From Streptococcus halichoeri (lineage in GTDB: Bacteria > Bacillota > Bacilli > Lactobacillales > Streptococcaceae): 47,988 bases of DNA. Below, in pieces: positions 33,519-42,149 of this stretch. The stretch is from NCBI RefSeq assembly GCF_009870755.1, contig NZ_WLZU01000016.1:1-47988 (forward strand), read 5' to 3'. The translations under genes were made by a program, and so were the position numbers. The number at the start of each line of letters is the position of its first letter. The first letter of the stretch is position 1. The notes beneath the pieces were generated by a model. The model made no database searches. It saw only the letters and a list, made by a program, of their open reading frames with translations, and had not been told where the DNA came from.

Positions 33519-35984
33519 ATGGGAAAAAGAAAGACAACAACTATATCACTGTTGGCTTTGTCAATTATAGGAATGACAGCGTTTACAAGCGGGCATTTGC
33601 CCAAAAGCAGCAGCTTTTCACCGACCTATACCTTGGCGCAACCGGCGGGACCGGTAGCAACAAGTTTTGAGAAAATTGAAAAATATAACAAAACTCGAGA
33701 AGAGTTGCTTAAAGAATTACAAGAAGAATTAAAAGATGCAACTGATATTAAGATTTGGGAATTAGGTTTATCTAACTTTAAGGAACAAAATGTCAGTGTT
33801 AGTGATTTGGCCTCAAAAATTCCAGAAGGCTATACGGCTGTTAAAGTTGACGGAAAGTTGCAACAAGGGCATGTTGTTTTCATTGTAAAAAACGAAGATA
33901 TTCTGGTTAATAACCAGTCCGAATATGAAGAAAAAACGAAAGATATTCGTCAAAAGGTTGGAACATTTGGAGTTCATTCCCTCTTTGACCTAAAAAAAGA
34001 TAATTATCTAGATATTATTCTAGGGTCAAATGGTCTTAGAAAAACTCTGGGAACCTATAATGGGATTAACGGTCTTACCCTGCATTCGAATACTTTGGGA
34101 CTGGCGAACACTTACACAGAGCAATATGAAAATAGCAAAATTACTTTAGAAAAGATTAAGAACAATGATGAAAAACTTCTAGAAATGCTAAAAGAATCTG
34201 GCGCAGCCCATGCTCCCACAGAGCGGGAAAAAGTTAAACGCTGGGTAGTTTACTTGAAAAAGAAAATTCCTTATGATTTCGATGCTCTGAAAGTTTATCG
34301 AACTGACCGCAAATCCTATAATATCTCATCAGATTTATTTGCTGTGGCCACACGTAAAAAAGCCATGTGTGTGGGCTATAGTATCGCAACCGCACGTGCT
34401 ATGAACCTCTTAGGTCTGCCCTCCTACATGGTGGAAGGTGTAACAGAAGGTGGAGCGCTACATGCCACCACCCGGGTCTTCTTTGACAATGCCTGGCATT
34501 TAGTTGATTCCACCGGTGGCGGTGCAGATGCAAATGAGTCAGAATATTATTATGATTTTTACTTTAATAATAGCTTAGATCAATACAAGAATGTGACTCA
34601 AGCAGAAGAAAACCGAAGCGATAGAAATTATATGGTGATTAATAAGGAGTTTGAAGAATGGGCCAAAGGCCAATCAACGGCTAAACTCCTCTATGTCAAT
34701 GCTGACGTTGCTTTACGTGAGCGTGTTCCATTTATTGTTTCTCAAGAGATTAAGGAAAAGCTTAAAACAGCAAACGAAAAACTTAAGACTGACTTTGATA
34801 AACTGCGAGAAAATTCTAATACGGCTGAAAATTTCAAAAACACTATTTCAAATTTGATGTCTTCAATTGATGAAGATTTAGAAAAATTAGATTTAAATAA
34901 AGTAGCCACAGAAGAAGATTATAAAAATATCAGTTCGACTTTATCTAGTAACATTACATTTTATAAAGACTTGCAAAAAGCAATTAATCATACAGATATA
35001 TCTATCCAACTTAATAGCTATGAAAATGAAATAGAGCAAATTAAACATCAATTTGAAAAGGAGAGAGATACCTTTATAGAGAAAAATAAAGAGGTACTTG
35101 ACAAAAATAAAGACATTGAAGAGAAAGCTCAGCAAGAAGAAGCCGAATATTTAGCGCGAAGAAGTCAACGTTCATCTACCATTTTAACCTTTGAAGAGAG
35201 ACAAAATCTGAAAAAGAAAATTCAGGAAGAATCTAAAAAATTGGATAATACGATGTCAGAAGCTGCCAAGCGGGAGGTTTCACCAACTGAACAAGCAAGA
35301 ACAGTTTCTGCGGCATCATCTACTTCAAGCCGGGGATCACAAGCCACCCGTGAAGAGAATCCAAAAAGGGCTAAGAGGTCATTAACGCTTCATGAACCAG
35401 CAGTTTCACCTACACCAGCTAGACCAGCGCCTGTTCCAGCTAAAACAGCCTCAGAACCAGCTCTGCATTCGCAGCCAACACTGACACCTAGAAGTACGCA
35501 CCCAGCTCAGCCACAATCACGCGCTAGGGTAGGGGCGGAACATAGAAGGCCAAGGATTAGGAGGTCAGTAGATAATCCAGGAACAGAATCTACACCTGCA
35601 CCTGCTAGACCAGCGCCAGCTCCGGCACCGCAAGCGCGAAAAGACTCAGCGCCGGTATCAGAGCCAGTAGTAGCGGCACCTAGGGCTCCTAGAACTCCGG
35701 CTCCGGCTCAGCCACAGTCACACTATAGAAATCCGAACTTAGAAAATAGAGTGGGAAGGTTTACAAGGTTATTAAGTAATCATGAACCAGTAGTTTCACC
35801 TGCACCTGCTGCTCCAGTGCCAGCCTCTGTTCAAGGACCAAATTCTCAGTACCGACATCATAATCAATACTGGCGCCAACCAGAGCAACACTGGTCTCGG
35901 TTCAACCACAACTACAGCAACAACTATAACTATAACTATAACCACTATCAACCGAGCAGACCTCAGGCGCTTAACTACAAGTAG
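33519..35984 (+). CDS. Secreted transglutaminase-like protein with coiled coil and Pro-rich/Asn-Tyr-rich tail
   Basis: An 821-residue exported protein. After the signal peptide (basic start KRK and a hydrophobic run to about residue 27) come an alpha/beta region and a transglutaminase-type domain with a complete Cys-His-Asp triad: C284 in KAMCVGYS, H315 in LHATTRV and D330 in HLVDSTGGG. A charged coiled coil (about 400-600) follows, then Pro/Ala repeats with duplicated blocks (HEPAVSP / HEPVVSP, PAQPQS twice) and a tail rich in Asn, Tyr and Gln (NYNYNYN). There is no LPXTG motif, so attachment may be through the tail, the basic repeats or none. Bacterial proteins with this fold act as protein crosslinkers or cysteine proteases; which applies here is open. 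The start at 33519 has AAGGA upstream. Confidence 0.85.
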   Translation: MGKRKTTTISLLALSIIGMTAFTSGHLPKSSSFSPTYTLAQPAGPVATSFEKIEKYNKTREELLKELQEELKDATDIKIWELGLSNFKEQNVSVSDLASKIPEGYTAVKVDGKLQQGHVVFIVKNEDILVNNQSEYEEKTKDIRQKVGTFGVHSLFDLKKDNYLDIILGSNGLRKTLGTYNGINGLTLHSNTLGLANTYTEQYENSKITLEKIKNNDEKLLEMLKESGAAHAPTEREKVKRWVVYLKKKIPYDFDALKVYRTDRKSYNISSDLFAVATRKKAMCVGYSIATARAMNLLGLPSYMVEGVTEGGALHATTRVFFDNAWHLVDSTGGGADANESEYYYDFYFNNSLDQYKNVTQAEENRSDRNYMVINKEFEEWAKGQSTAKLLYVNADVALRERVPFIVSQEIKEKLKTANEKLKTDFDKLRENSNTAENFKNTISNLMSSIDEDLEKLDLNKVATEEDYKNISSTLSSNITFYKDLQKAINHTDISIQLNSYENEIEQIKHQFEKERDTFIEKNKEVLDKNKDIEEKAQQEEAEYLARRSQRSSTILTFEERQNLKKKIQEESKKLDNTMSEAAKREVSPTEQARTVSAASSTSSRGSQATREENPKRAKRSLTLHEPAVSPTPARPAPVPAKTASEPALHSQPTLTPRSTHPAQPQSRARVGAEHRRPRIRRSVDNPGTESTPAPARPAPAPAPQARKDSAPVSEPVVAAPRAPRTPAPAQPQSHYRNPNLENRVGRFTRLLSNHEPVVSPAPAAPVPASVQGPNSQYRHHNQYWRQPEQHWSRFNHNYSNNYNYNYNHYQPSRPQALNYK

Positions 35985-36100
35985 TATCTGCTGAGCGGAC
36001 TTCTGCCTTTGTTGCACCTCCGGCAAGCGTTTATAATTCTGGTTCAGCAACAAGAAGCACAAGTCACGCCTATGTAGTATGTGGGGTAAGCTATCAAGAC

Positions 36101-36128
36101 AGGGAAGACCACACCGGTCTTCCCTTTT
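36101..36128 (+). terminator. Terminator of the transglutaminase-like gene
   Basis: AGGGAAGACC pairs perfectly with GGTCTTCCCT across a 5-base loop and is followed by T4. Confidence 0.75.
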
Positions 36129-36139
36129 AAAATAGTCTA

Positions 36140-36176
36140 AAGAAAACATCCCAAGTGAAAAACGTACTTGGGATGA
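36140..36176 (-). terminator. Terminator of the secreted paralogue gene 1
   Basis: CATCCCAAGT (36147-36156) pairs with ACTTGGGATG (36166-36175). On the minus strand the stem is followed by TTTTCTTT. Confidence 0.7.
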
Positions 36177-36213
36177 AATCTTATGTTATTAAGTTTAGGT
36201 GCTTTGTTCTATC

Positions 36214-37329
36214 CTAGCGGCGTCCATATCCACGTCCATAACCATAACTATATCCATGATTACGTCCATAACCACTCCAATATTGAGGTTGGTTGTAATG
36301 CTGAATCTTATCTTTTAAGCTAGGCTCTGTCTCAGGTAAAGTTTGCCCATTATGTGTATCACTAGAAACAGCTTCAGGCATGACAATGATAGGTTCGTTG
36401 GTTCCATTTTCTTTAATACCAAAGAGATCTAGTGGGACATAACCATTGGCAACTTGCACCTTGTTTAAGATTTGTTCCTTAACCTGGGTAGTGATACCGC
36501 CCCAGCGTTTAACCCAGACAAAATCATCGCTCTGCTTTTTGAACTGATAACGTGCATAGTCTTTGAGTTCAATTTTAACCTTTTCCCGTTCCATCTCACC
36601 TAAGAAGCGGGGATATTTGTTCGCCTCACCAATCACACCAACGATAAAGGGAATATTGTCAACATCCATATCATTGGTAATAGGCGTATCAAATTCCCAA
36701 CGATAAATGACGGTGTCGGCAATAATACGCTTTGCATATTGGACAAATGCCAGGTCAAAACGTCCCTCATCCTTAATGGCATTGAAATTGCTGAGTGAAT
36801 TGCCTTCTTGTGTTTGTTGGATAGTGTTGCTCCAAAGGTCGGCAAACTCAGAGCGCTTGTCATGATAAGAAACGGCATAATAATCACTTCCTAAGGTAGA
36901 GGAAAAGAAGGGCTGCTTTAACAAATCTTCGGTCTTATGGTCATAGACAGCATTATGATAATAGTTGCCTTTCCAGGTGTTGTTTTGATAGTTTTGATAC
37001 CAGGCGCCCATCTTAATTGTGGTTGGCTTGGCTTCCTTTGGTAAAAACATGACCGCTCTTAGGTAATTCCACCTTTCTCGGGTGGGGTTAAAGTTCACCG
37101 TCCAGTGGATATATTTCTGTCCCTTGTCATCTGTTTTAATGTCTTTACTATAGCGGACGCTTTTATCAATATTTCGATAGTCACTATCGTAGTAGGAGTT
37201 GACCATTTGGGCCTTATAGTCTTCCCACTGGGTATTGGCTTGCGCTGCTTGTCCGTAAGTGCCTAACCCAACGAAGGCTACAATGAGTAGGGCACTTTTT
37301 TTGATGCATTGTTTAGATAGCGTTAACAT
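36214..37329 (-). CDS. Secreted protein of unknown family, paralogue 1, Gly/Tyr/Arg-rich tail
   Basis: I do not recognise the family. The 371-residue product has a signal peptide (CIKKSALLIVAFVGLG, likely cleaved after AAQA at about residues 28-31). A globular region of about 300 residues follows, then a short tail made largely of Gly, Tyr and Arg (SYGYGRGYGRR). The start of the mature part has WEDYKAQM, VRYSKD, WTVNFNPTRERW and PKEAKPTTIKMG, a beta-rich pattern somewhat like ligand-binding regions of surface adhesins. It is closely related to the next gene upstream on the same strand (37691-38773). No LPXTG anchor is present. ATG 37329 is chosen because AAAGGAGATG precedes it and it opens the signal peptide. 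Confidence 0.75.
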   Translation of the reverse strand: MLTLSKQCIKKSALLIVAFVGLGTYGQAAQANTQWEDYKAQMVNSYYDSDYRNIDKSVRYSKDIKTDDKGQKYIHWTVNFNPTRERWNYLRAVMFLPKEAKPTTIKMGAWYQNYQNNTWKGNYYHNAVYDHKTEDLLKQPFFSSTLGSDYYAVSYHDKRSEFADLWSNTIQQTQEGNSLSNFNAIKDEGRFDLAFVQYAKRIIADTVIYRWEFDTPITNDMDVDNIPFIVGVIGEANKYPRFLGEMEREKVKIELKDYARYQFKKQSDDFVWVKRWGGITTQVKEQILNKVQVANGYVPLDLFGIKENGTNEPIIVMPEAVSSDTHNGQTLPETEPSLKDKIQHYNQPQYWSGYGRNHGYSYGYGRGYGRR

Positions 37330-37360
37330 CTCTACATCTCCTTTATTGATATGTAATTCT

Positions 37361-37388
37361 ATTATAATCATTAAACACAAATTGTCTA
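37361..37388 (-). promoter_or_regulatory. Promoter of secreted paralogue 1
   Basis: On the minus strand TAGACA (37388-37383), a 16-base spacer and TATAAT (37366-37361). The same pair of hexamers with the same spacing occurs before paralogue 2. Confidence 0.6.
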
Positions 37389-37586
37389 ATCAAACATTCA
37401 TAAAATGATAGAAAGATGAAGCTTTGCTCCGGATTATTCCTTTAACACTGGTGCTCTTTTGAAAATACTTAGCTAGAGCAAGTTTAGCTCCGCTTGCTAG
37501 CAATGTAGCGAAGCTTTTTCACAAGCAAGCTAAGAAGAGCTGTACCATGCATCACATGGTTAGGCTTGGTGCTAAGGACGACAAAG

Positions 37587-37624
37587 CCCCCAAGTAAAGG
37601 AAAGGTGTGACCGTTACTTGGGGG
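37587..37624 (-). terminator. Terminator of secreted paralogue 2
   Basis: CCCCCAAGTAA (37587-37597) pairs with TTACTTGGGGG (37614-37624), an 11-bp perfect stem located 67 bases after the stop codon. The T run after it on the minus strand is poor. Confidence 0.6.
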
Positions 37625-37690
37625 TTATTGCTATATTTTATCTTGCTTGAAGCCAAGGGGCTAGTGGCTGCTTACCAAGCCCTTTGATTT

Positions 37691-38773
37691 TTAACGGCGA
37701 AAGAGTCGCCTAAAAAAGGAAGGGGTGTAAAATTGTGCCTTGCTTCGCAAGTCAGGATGGGTATCAAACAAGGTCCGGTCGTGTTCTTTTTTCTCAGTTT
37801 CTTTGATAGCTTCTGGTAACACCAATACAGGCGTTTTGTTTGTTTCTTCCTGTAGGCTAAAGAGGTCTAAGGGTGCATAACCTTCTTCAATTCCGACTTT
37901 GTTTAAGACTTGTTCCTTAACCTGTGGTGTGATCGTGCCCCAGCGTTTTTTCCATACAAAGTTGTCATTTGCATTTTTCAAGTAATAATGCGAATCCTGC
38001 CAGAAATGCTTGTTTCTAGTGTTAAGCGTGAGTTTCTCACGTTCCATCTCACCTAGGAATCGTGGATAGTAACCATTTTCAATGATGGTACCGACAATGA
38101 ATGGCGTGTTTTCAGCATCAAGGCCATTTTCGAGCGGGGTGTCAAATTCCCAACGGAAAATCAGATTAACCAGGTGGTCATTTGAGTGCTGGACAACGGC
38201 CAGACCAAACCGCCCCTGGTCTTTGATGGCGTTGAAATTACTGAGTGAGTCGCCTTCTTGGGTTTGTTGGATAGTCGAGCTCCAGAGTTTCTCAAACTCT
38301 GCTCGTTGGCTGTCAAAAGATACAGCGTAGGTTTCGGTTCTGGGTTTAGACTCATGGTGAACCCTCTCCAACAAAGCCTGAGTATTATAATCCTTGGTAG
38401 CATTTTCCCGGTAGTGTCCCGTCCAGGTGTTATTGACATGCTGTTGATCCCAAACGCCCATCTTAATAGTAGTGGGCTTAGCTTCCTTGGGCAGAAAAAG
38501 CACCCTTTTAGGATGATTCCACCTTTCCTGGGTAGGGTTAAAATTAATCGTCCAGTGCAGGACCTTTTTGCCATCCTTTTCTTGAACTTCCTTACTATAG
38601 CGGACGCTATTATCAATCTGAGCATACTCGCTAGTGTAGTAATAGACCATCTTGGCCTTATAATCTTCCCATTGGGTAATGGCTTGCGCTGACCTTGTGT
38701 AAGTACCTAGGCCAGCTAAGGCGAGGATGGCTATGACGCCTCTTGTGATGCCTTGTTTGGATTGTGTAAACAT
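37691..38773 (-). CDS. Secreted protein of unknown family, paralogue 2
   Basis: A 360-residue exported protein related over its whole length to the product of 36214-37329. Shared blocks are QWEDYKAKM, NFNPTQERW, PKEAKPTTIKMG, TIQQTQEGDSLSNFNAIKD, RWEFDTP, PRFLGEMEREK and LDLF. It has a signal peptide (about 1-31, ending SAQA). Its C-terminus is different: the Gly/Tyr tail is missing and it ends in the very basic FFRRLFRR. No wall anchor motif is present. The paralogues probably arose by tandem duplication followed by divergence of the tails. GAAGGAGAT lies 12-13 bases before the ATG, a long spacing. No function can be named from the sequence. Confidence 0.75.
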   Translation of the reverse strand: MFTQSKQGITRGVIAILALAGLGTYTRSAQAITQWEDYKAKMVYYYTSEYAQIDNSVRYSKEVQEKDGKKVLHWTINFNPTQERWNHPKRVLFLPKEAKPTTIKMGVWDQQHVNNTWTGHYRENATKDYNTQALLERVHHESKPRTETYAVSFDSQRAEFEKLWSSTIQQTQEGDSLSNFNAIKDQGRFGLAVVQHSNDHLVNLIFRWEFDTPLENGLDAENTPFIVGTIIENGYYPRFLGEMEREKLTLNTRNKHFWQDSHYYLKNANDNFVWKKRWGTITPQVKEQVLNKVGIEEGYAPLDLFSLQEETNKTPVLVLPEAIKETEKKEHDRTLFDTHPDLRSKAQFYTPSFFRRLFRR

Positions 38774-39126
38774 ATCTCTCTTATATCTCCTTCATCAACA
38801 GGTAATAACATTATAGCAGCTTATACTAACTTGTCTAGCCAAAAATTAATCAGATTAAATAAAGATGAAAGCAAATAGGATAAAGAAAAAGCAGCAGATC
38901 AAGCTTTCATTTGTCCGCTCAAAAACAATGCTAGAGAGCTTTGATCAGACCTGATTTTCAGGGTCATTTTTTTAGCAAAAATCAATAAAATAAGAGAGAT
39001 AAGGTATTTATTTTATAATCTTATTATAATATAATGTGGTAGTGATTAGCCGGCTATAACTTAAAATCACAACCCTGCTCTTTTTTATTGCCAAAGAGCG
39101 AAAACACATTATCAGAAAGGAAAATA
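38774..39126. other. Intergenic region between divergent secreted-protein genes
   Basis: Contains the promoter of paralogue 2 on the minus strand, and a very AT-rich stretch with three TATAAT hexamers (39014, 39025 and 39030) that could serve the plus-strand gene at 39205. A hairpin GCTCTTT/AAAGAGC lies at about 39077-39099. No gene is seen. Confidence 0.5.
38810..38837 (-). promoter_or_regulatory. Promoter of secreted paralogue 2
   Basis: On the minus strand TAGACA (38837-38832), 16 bases and TATAAT (38815-38810), with TGC before the -10 box. It mirrors the promoter of paralogue 1. Confidence 0.6.
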
Positions 39127-39190
39127 GATAGGGATGTTTCCTAAGCAAAAGCCAGCGGGCCCACCCAAGCTTAGAAAGGCCTTCCCTATC
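39127..39190 (+). promoter_or_regulatory. Structured 5' leader hairpin of small secreted gene
   Basis: GATAGGGA (39127-39134) pairs with TCCCTATC (39183-39190), and inside it TTT/AAA and CTAAGC/GCTTAG continue the stem around a GC-rich loop. The hairpin ends 14 bases before the start codon. It may influence translation of the gene at 39205, which lacks a clear ribosome binding site. Confidence 0.55.
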
Positions 39191-39204
39191 ATTTGAAGAT
39201 TATC

Positions 39205-39705
39205 ATGAAATTATCTAAAGTAGCCTGCCTTATGGGCAGTTTAACAGTCCTTGCCGGACTAATGTTTACCCTAGGAACCCGACCCGTGAGTGCATTGAGG
39301 GTGACGCATAATTCAAACTTGTCGGAAACTGAACGAGCACTTGAAACCGATAGAGAAAAATTGATGAACAAAGTCAAAAGTCGACATTTAGAAAATAACT
39401 TTCAGACTAAGGTTGAATCCTTAGATGATTTCTCTAAAATTCGAGCTGTTGAAGAAGAAGTAAGAAGTGCTGAAGCTGATGGAACCGTTAAAAATATATT
39501 TGAAAAAAAACTAAGTTTACTTGAAAAGGCAATTAAGGATGTGCCAAGTAGATATCAAAAAGACATGAAAGCTGGTTATGACTATTTAAAACTAATGCAA
39601 AATGACTCCTATTTTTCGAATTCTGAAAGGTTAAAACGTTTAGAAGATTTAGAAAAATGCTTATCAACACCTAAAAAAATAAGAGACATTCGTTGGTTTA
39701 GATAA
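39205..39705 (+). CDS. Small secreted helical protein, unknown function
   Basis: A 166-residue protein with a clear signal peptide (MKLSKVACLMGSLTVLAGLM, cleavage likely after VSA at about residue 30). The mature part is highly charged and predicted helical, rich in Lys, Glu, Asp and Leu (SEADGTVKNIFEKKLSLLEKAIKD split at residues about 87-110), with no membrane anchor or known motif. No Shine-Dalgarno sequence is obvious before the ATG at 39205. A TTG at 39193 would add four residues and also lacks one. It is the only plus-strand gene between the secreted paralogues and ltaS, and two terminators follow it. The function is unknown. Confidence 0.65.
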   Translation: MKLSKVACLMGSLTVLAGLMFTLGTRPVSALRVTHNSNLSETERALETDREKLMNKVKSRHLENNFQTKVESLDDFSKIRAVEEEVRSAEADGTVKNIFEKKLSLLEKAIKDVPSRYQKDMKAGYDYLKLMQNDSYFSNSERLKRLEDLEKCLSTPKKIRDIRWFR

Positions 39706-39730
39706 CAAACTCTATAACTCCCAACCATTA

Positions 39731-39755
39731 CCCAGAGAGCCCACGGCTCTCCTCT
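39731..39755 (+). terminator. Terminator of small secreted gene
   Basis: AGAGAGCC pairs with GGCTCTC and is followed by CTCTTTT, 25 bases after the stop codon. Confidence 0.6.
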
Positions 39756-39767
39756 TTTAAATAAATG

Positions 39768-39816
39768 AAATCCCTCCTTTGTGTGATAGCATAACTATCA
39801 TTCAAGGGAGGGATTT
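39768..39816. terminator. Bidirectional terminator, mainly for ltaS
   Basis: AAATCCCTCC (39768-39777) pairs with GGAGGGATTT (39807-39816). A second small stem, GATAG/CTATC, sits inside the loop. It lies 31 bases beyond the ltaS stop on the minus strand. Confidence 0.65.
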
Positions 39817-39846
39817 GTTTTTGGTAGCAGGTACTGACGTGTTAGC

Positions 39847-42015
39847 TTATTGTTTAGACTTGTCCGCTTCGCTGCTTTTGCTGGTTTCAGGCTGCTTGGC
39901 CTCGGGATTTAATTGGAGGTAAGAAGGTGCTACAAATAAATCCTGCGAGCTTTTTTGTTGGCGCTGGTCATATAAGCTAGTGGAATGGGCGCCGCGTTCC
40001 TTTTCTACCTTGACCAATTGTTTTAATTGATGGGTGTAGTTAAAGGCGCTAGGATCGACTGCTTTGAGCCCATTATGGGTATCAAAGCGCAGCAGGTCAC
40101 CTGTTTGCACCAAATCACTCATCGCTAATTGGCTAGCTGTAGCTTCACGAATTTCTTTGACCTTCGCAGTTGTTACCTTATCAGGATTGGTGATTTCAAC
40201 ACCAGTCGTTGTATTATAGAGGCGTCCGCCATAGCTCGTATACTGTGGGGTCATATAAGTTCCTGAGGTCCTTTGGGCAACGATTTGCTTGTTGTCAGGA
40301 GATAGGAGGTCTTGTCCCAGCTGGACAAAATGCGTAGTATTAATCCCTAAAAGGTGAAGCAAGGTTGGTAGATTATCAATTTCCCCACCAAAGGTATTAT
40401 GAATGCCCCCTTGTTTGAAACCTGGGATATGAATCATATAAGGGACCCGCTGTAACATGGCATTGTCATAGTCAGACCAGGTCTCTGGGTCCTTCCCTAA
40501 GAGCTTAGCAAGGCTGGTGTTGCGTGAGTTGGAAATACCGTAGTGGTCACCATATAAAACGATAAGGGCATTATCATAGAGTCCTGCTGCCTTGAGGTAG
40601 TCAAAGAAGGCCTTTAAGGCAGAATCCAGATAATTGGCAGTGGCAAAATAGCCATTGATGGTCTCATCTTTGGTTTTAGCCAAGGGGAAACCTTCTTCAT
40701 CGCTTTCACCTTTTAGACTCGTGTAAGGGTAGTGATTACTTACAGTGATGAACTTGGTATAAAAGGGCTGTTGCAGCCGTTCCAGATACTTAATGGAGTC
40801 ACGTAACATATATTTATCGTTAAGCCCATACTGGAAGGAATTGCGGTCGTTTTGTTTGGAGAAGTAGCTGGAGTCAAAAAAGTAGTTGTAGCCCCATTGC
40901 TTGTAGGTGTTATTGCGGTTCCAGAAGGTCCCGACATTCCCGTGAAACACTGCGCTAGTGTAGCCGCCTTTTTGTGCTAGGATATTTGGAGCAGCAAACT
41001 GGGTGTTTTCACCACCGTAGTTAACCATAAAGGATCCACTATTTAAGCCAAACAGAGAATTTTCCATCATGGTTTCTGCATCAGAGGTTTTTCCGGCTTT
41101 TACTTGGTGGAAAAAGTTTGAAAAAGCCAGCGTGTCATTTGAATGGTAAAGGGAATTTAAAAAGGGAGTGACTTCGTACTCTTTATCAGCATCTTTTAGT
41201 TTATAATCAATCACAAACTGTTGAAAACTCTCTAAGTGAATGACAATAACGTTGCGATTTTTAGCCGCGCCAAAATATTTGGGATTTGGGGCAGCATAAT
41301 GCTCTTTAACATAATGTTGTACCTGGCTGAGTTGACTGGCTGTGGCGCCATTGCGTTCTTTTTGGGCCTGATAGGTTTGATTGCCACTATAGACAGTAAA
41401 AGCTGGTAAGCCCAAAGCCCGAACGATGTAGGTGTTGGAAAAGCCGCGCGTCAATAGCTCTGGTCGATCAATCTCTGCTAAAAATAGATTGACTGATAAG
41501 AGTAGAAAGGACAAAGCTGTAATGGCAAATGAGGCGCGTTTGTTAACGGGCCTGCAATCTTGCTTGATTTTTTTGGTGATAAATAAAGGAATGAGTATGA
41601 GAAAATCAAGCACATAAATCAGGTCCCAGATGCGTACCAGGTTGACGGCAGCATCCCCTAAACCAGCAGAAACCTTACTACTAGCTAGCATAGCACTAAC
41701 AGTAATGAAATCAGAAAATTCACGGAAGTAGATGGAATTTGAAATCAGTAATAAGTTAAGTGCGATGTACAAGAGCCACGATGTAATATAGAAGGCTTTC
41801 GTATTTTTGATATAAAGAGCCAAGCCGATGAGGAGCAAGGCAAAAGGAATTGGGTTAATTACTGTTAAAAACAGCTGATAGGGATTGGAAATATCAAGTG
41901 AGAAGTCAACATGATAGGCCCAAAAAGTTTTTACCCAATAAAGGAAAACTAAGGCTAGAACAAAGCCAAACCTGGTATTGATTAATCTATTGCAAAACGT
42001 TTTTAATTTATTCAC
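39847..42015 (-). CDS. ltaS: Lipoteichoic acid synthase family protein
   Basis: LtaS polymerises the glycerol-phosphate chain of lipoteichoic acid outside the membrane from phosphatidylglycerol. The 722-residue protein has five N-terminal membrane helices (to about residue 180) and an extracellular sulfatase-fold domain. Key residues are the metal ligand E262 in HLESF, the catalytic threonine T310 in GKTSDAETM, FHGNVGTFWNR and the metal-binding LYGDHYG. The long C-terminal extension ends in a Lys/Ser/Glu-rich tail. Translation starts with GTG at 42015, after AAGGAAG. It is a single gene on the minus strand, divergent from the methyltransferase gene. Confidence 0.93.
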   Translation of the reverse strand: MNKLKTFCNRLINTRFGFVLALVFLYWVKTFWAYHVDFSLDISNPYQLFLTVINPIPFALLLIGLALYIKNTKAFYITSWLLYIALNLLLISNSIYFREFSDFITVSAMLASSKVSAGLGDAAVNLVRIWDLIYVLDFLILIPLFITKKIKQDCRPVNKRASFAITALSFLLLSVNLFLAEIDRPELLTRGFSNTYIVRALGLPAFTVYSGNQTYQAQKERNGATASQLSQVQHYVKEHYAAPNPKYFGAAKNRNVIVIHLESFQQFVIDYKLKDADKEYEVTPFLNSLYHSNDTLAFSNFFHQVKAGKTSDAETMMENSLFGLNSGSFMVNYGGENTQFAAPNILAQKGGYTSAVFHGNVGTFWNRNNTYKQWGYNYFFDSSYFSKQNDRNSFQYGLNDKYMLRDSIKYLERLQQPFYTKFITVSNHYPYTSLKGESDEEGFPLAKTKDETINGYFATANYLDSALKAFFDYLKAAGLYDNALIVLYGDHYGISNSRNTSLAKLLGKDPETWSDYDNAMLQRVPYMIHIPGFKQGGIHNTFGGEIDNLPTLLHLLGINTTHFVQLGQDLLSPDNKQIVAQRTSGTYMTPQYTSYGGRLYNTTTGVEITNPDKVTTAKVKEIREATASQLAMSDLVQTGDLLRFDTHNGLKAVDPSAFNYTHQLKQLVKVEKERGAHSTSLYDQRQQKSSQDLFVAPSYLQLNPEAKQPETSKSSEADKSKQ

Positions 42016-42133
42016 ACTAGGAACTTCCTTAACTATTTTTTCCTAAAGACAAAATCTCAAATTAGATTATATCAAAAAAAAGACGCACTTGCTTGGCTTG
42101 AGTTCAAATTTACTATGATTTTTTAAGAGTATT

Positions 42134-42142
42134 TGGTATAAT
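42134..42142 (+). promoter_or_regulatory. Extended -10 promoter directly before the methyltransferase gene
   Basis: TGGTATAAT is a consensus extended -10 element. Only 7 bases separate it from the ATG at 42150, so transcription should begin at or beside the start codon, giving a leaderless or nearly leaderless mRNA. Confidence 0.6.
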
Positions 42143-42149
42143 ATAGACT

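Larger units (their letters stand above)
37330..37690. other. Spacer between the two secreted paralogues
   Basis: Holds the promoter of paralogue 1 and the terminator of paralogue 2, listed separately. The middle (about 37420-37570) has several imperfect inverted repeats built on AAGCTT and TAGC motifs (for example CTTAGCT near 37469 and AGCTAAG near 37530) but no gene. Confidence 0.5.
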
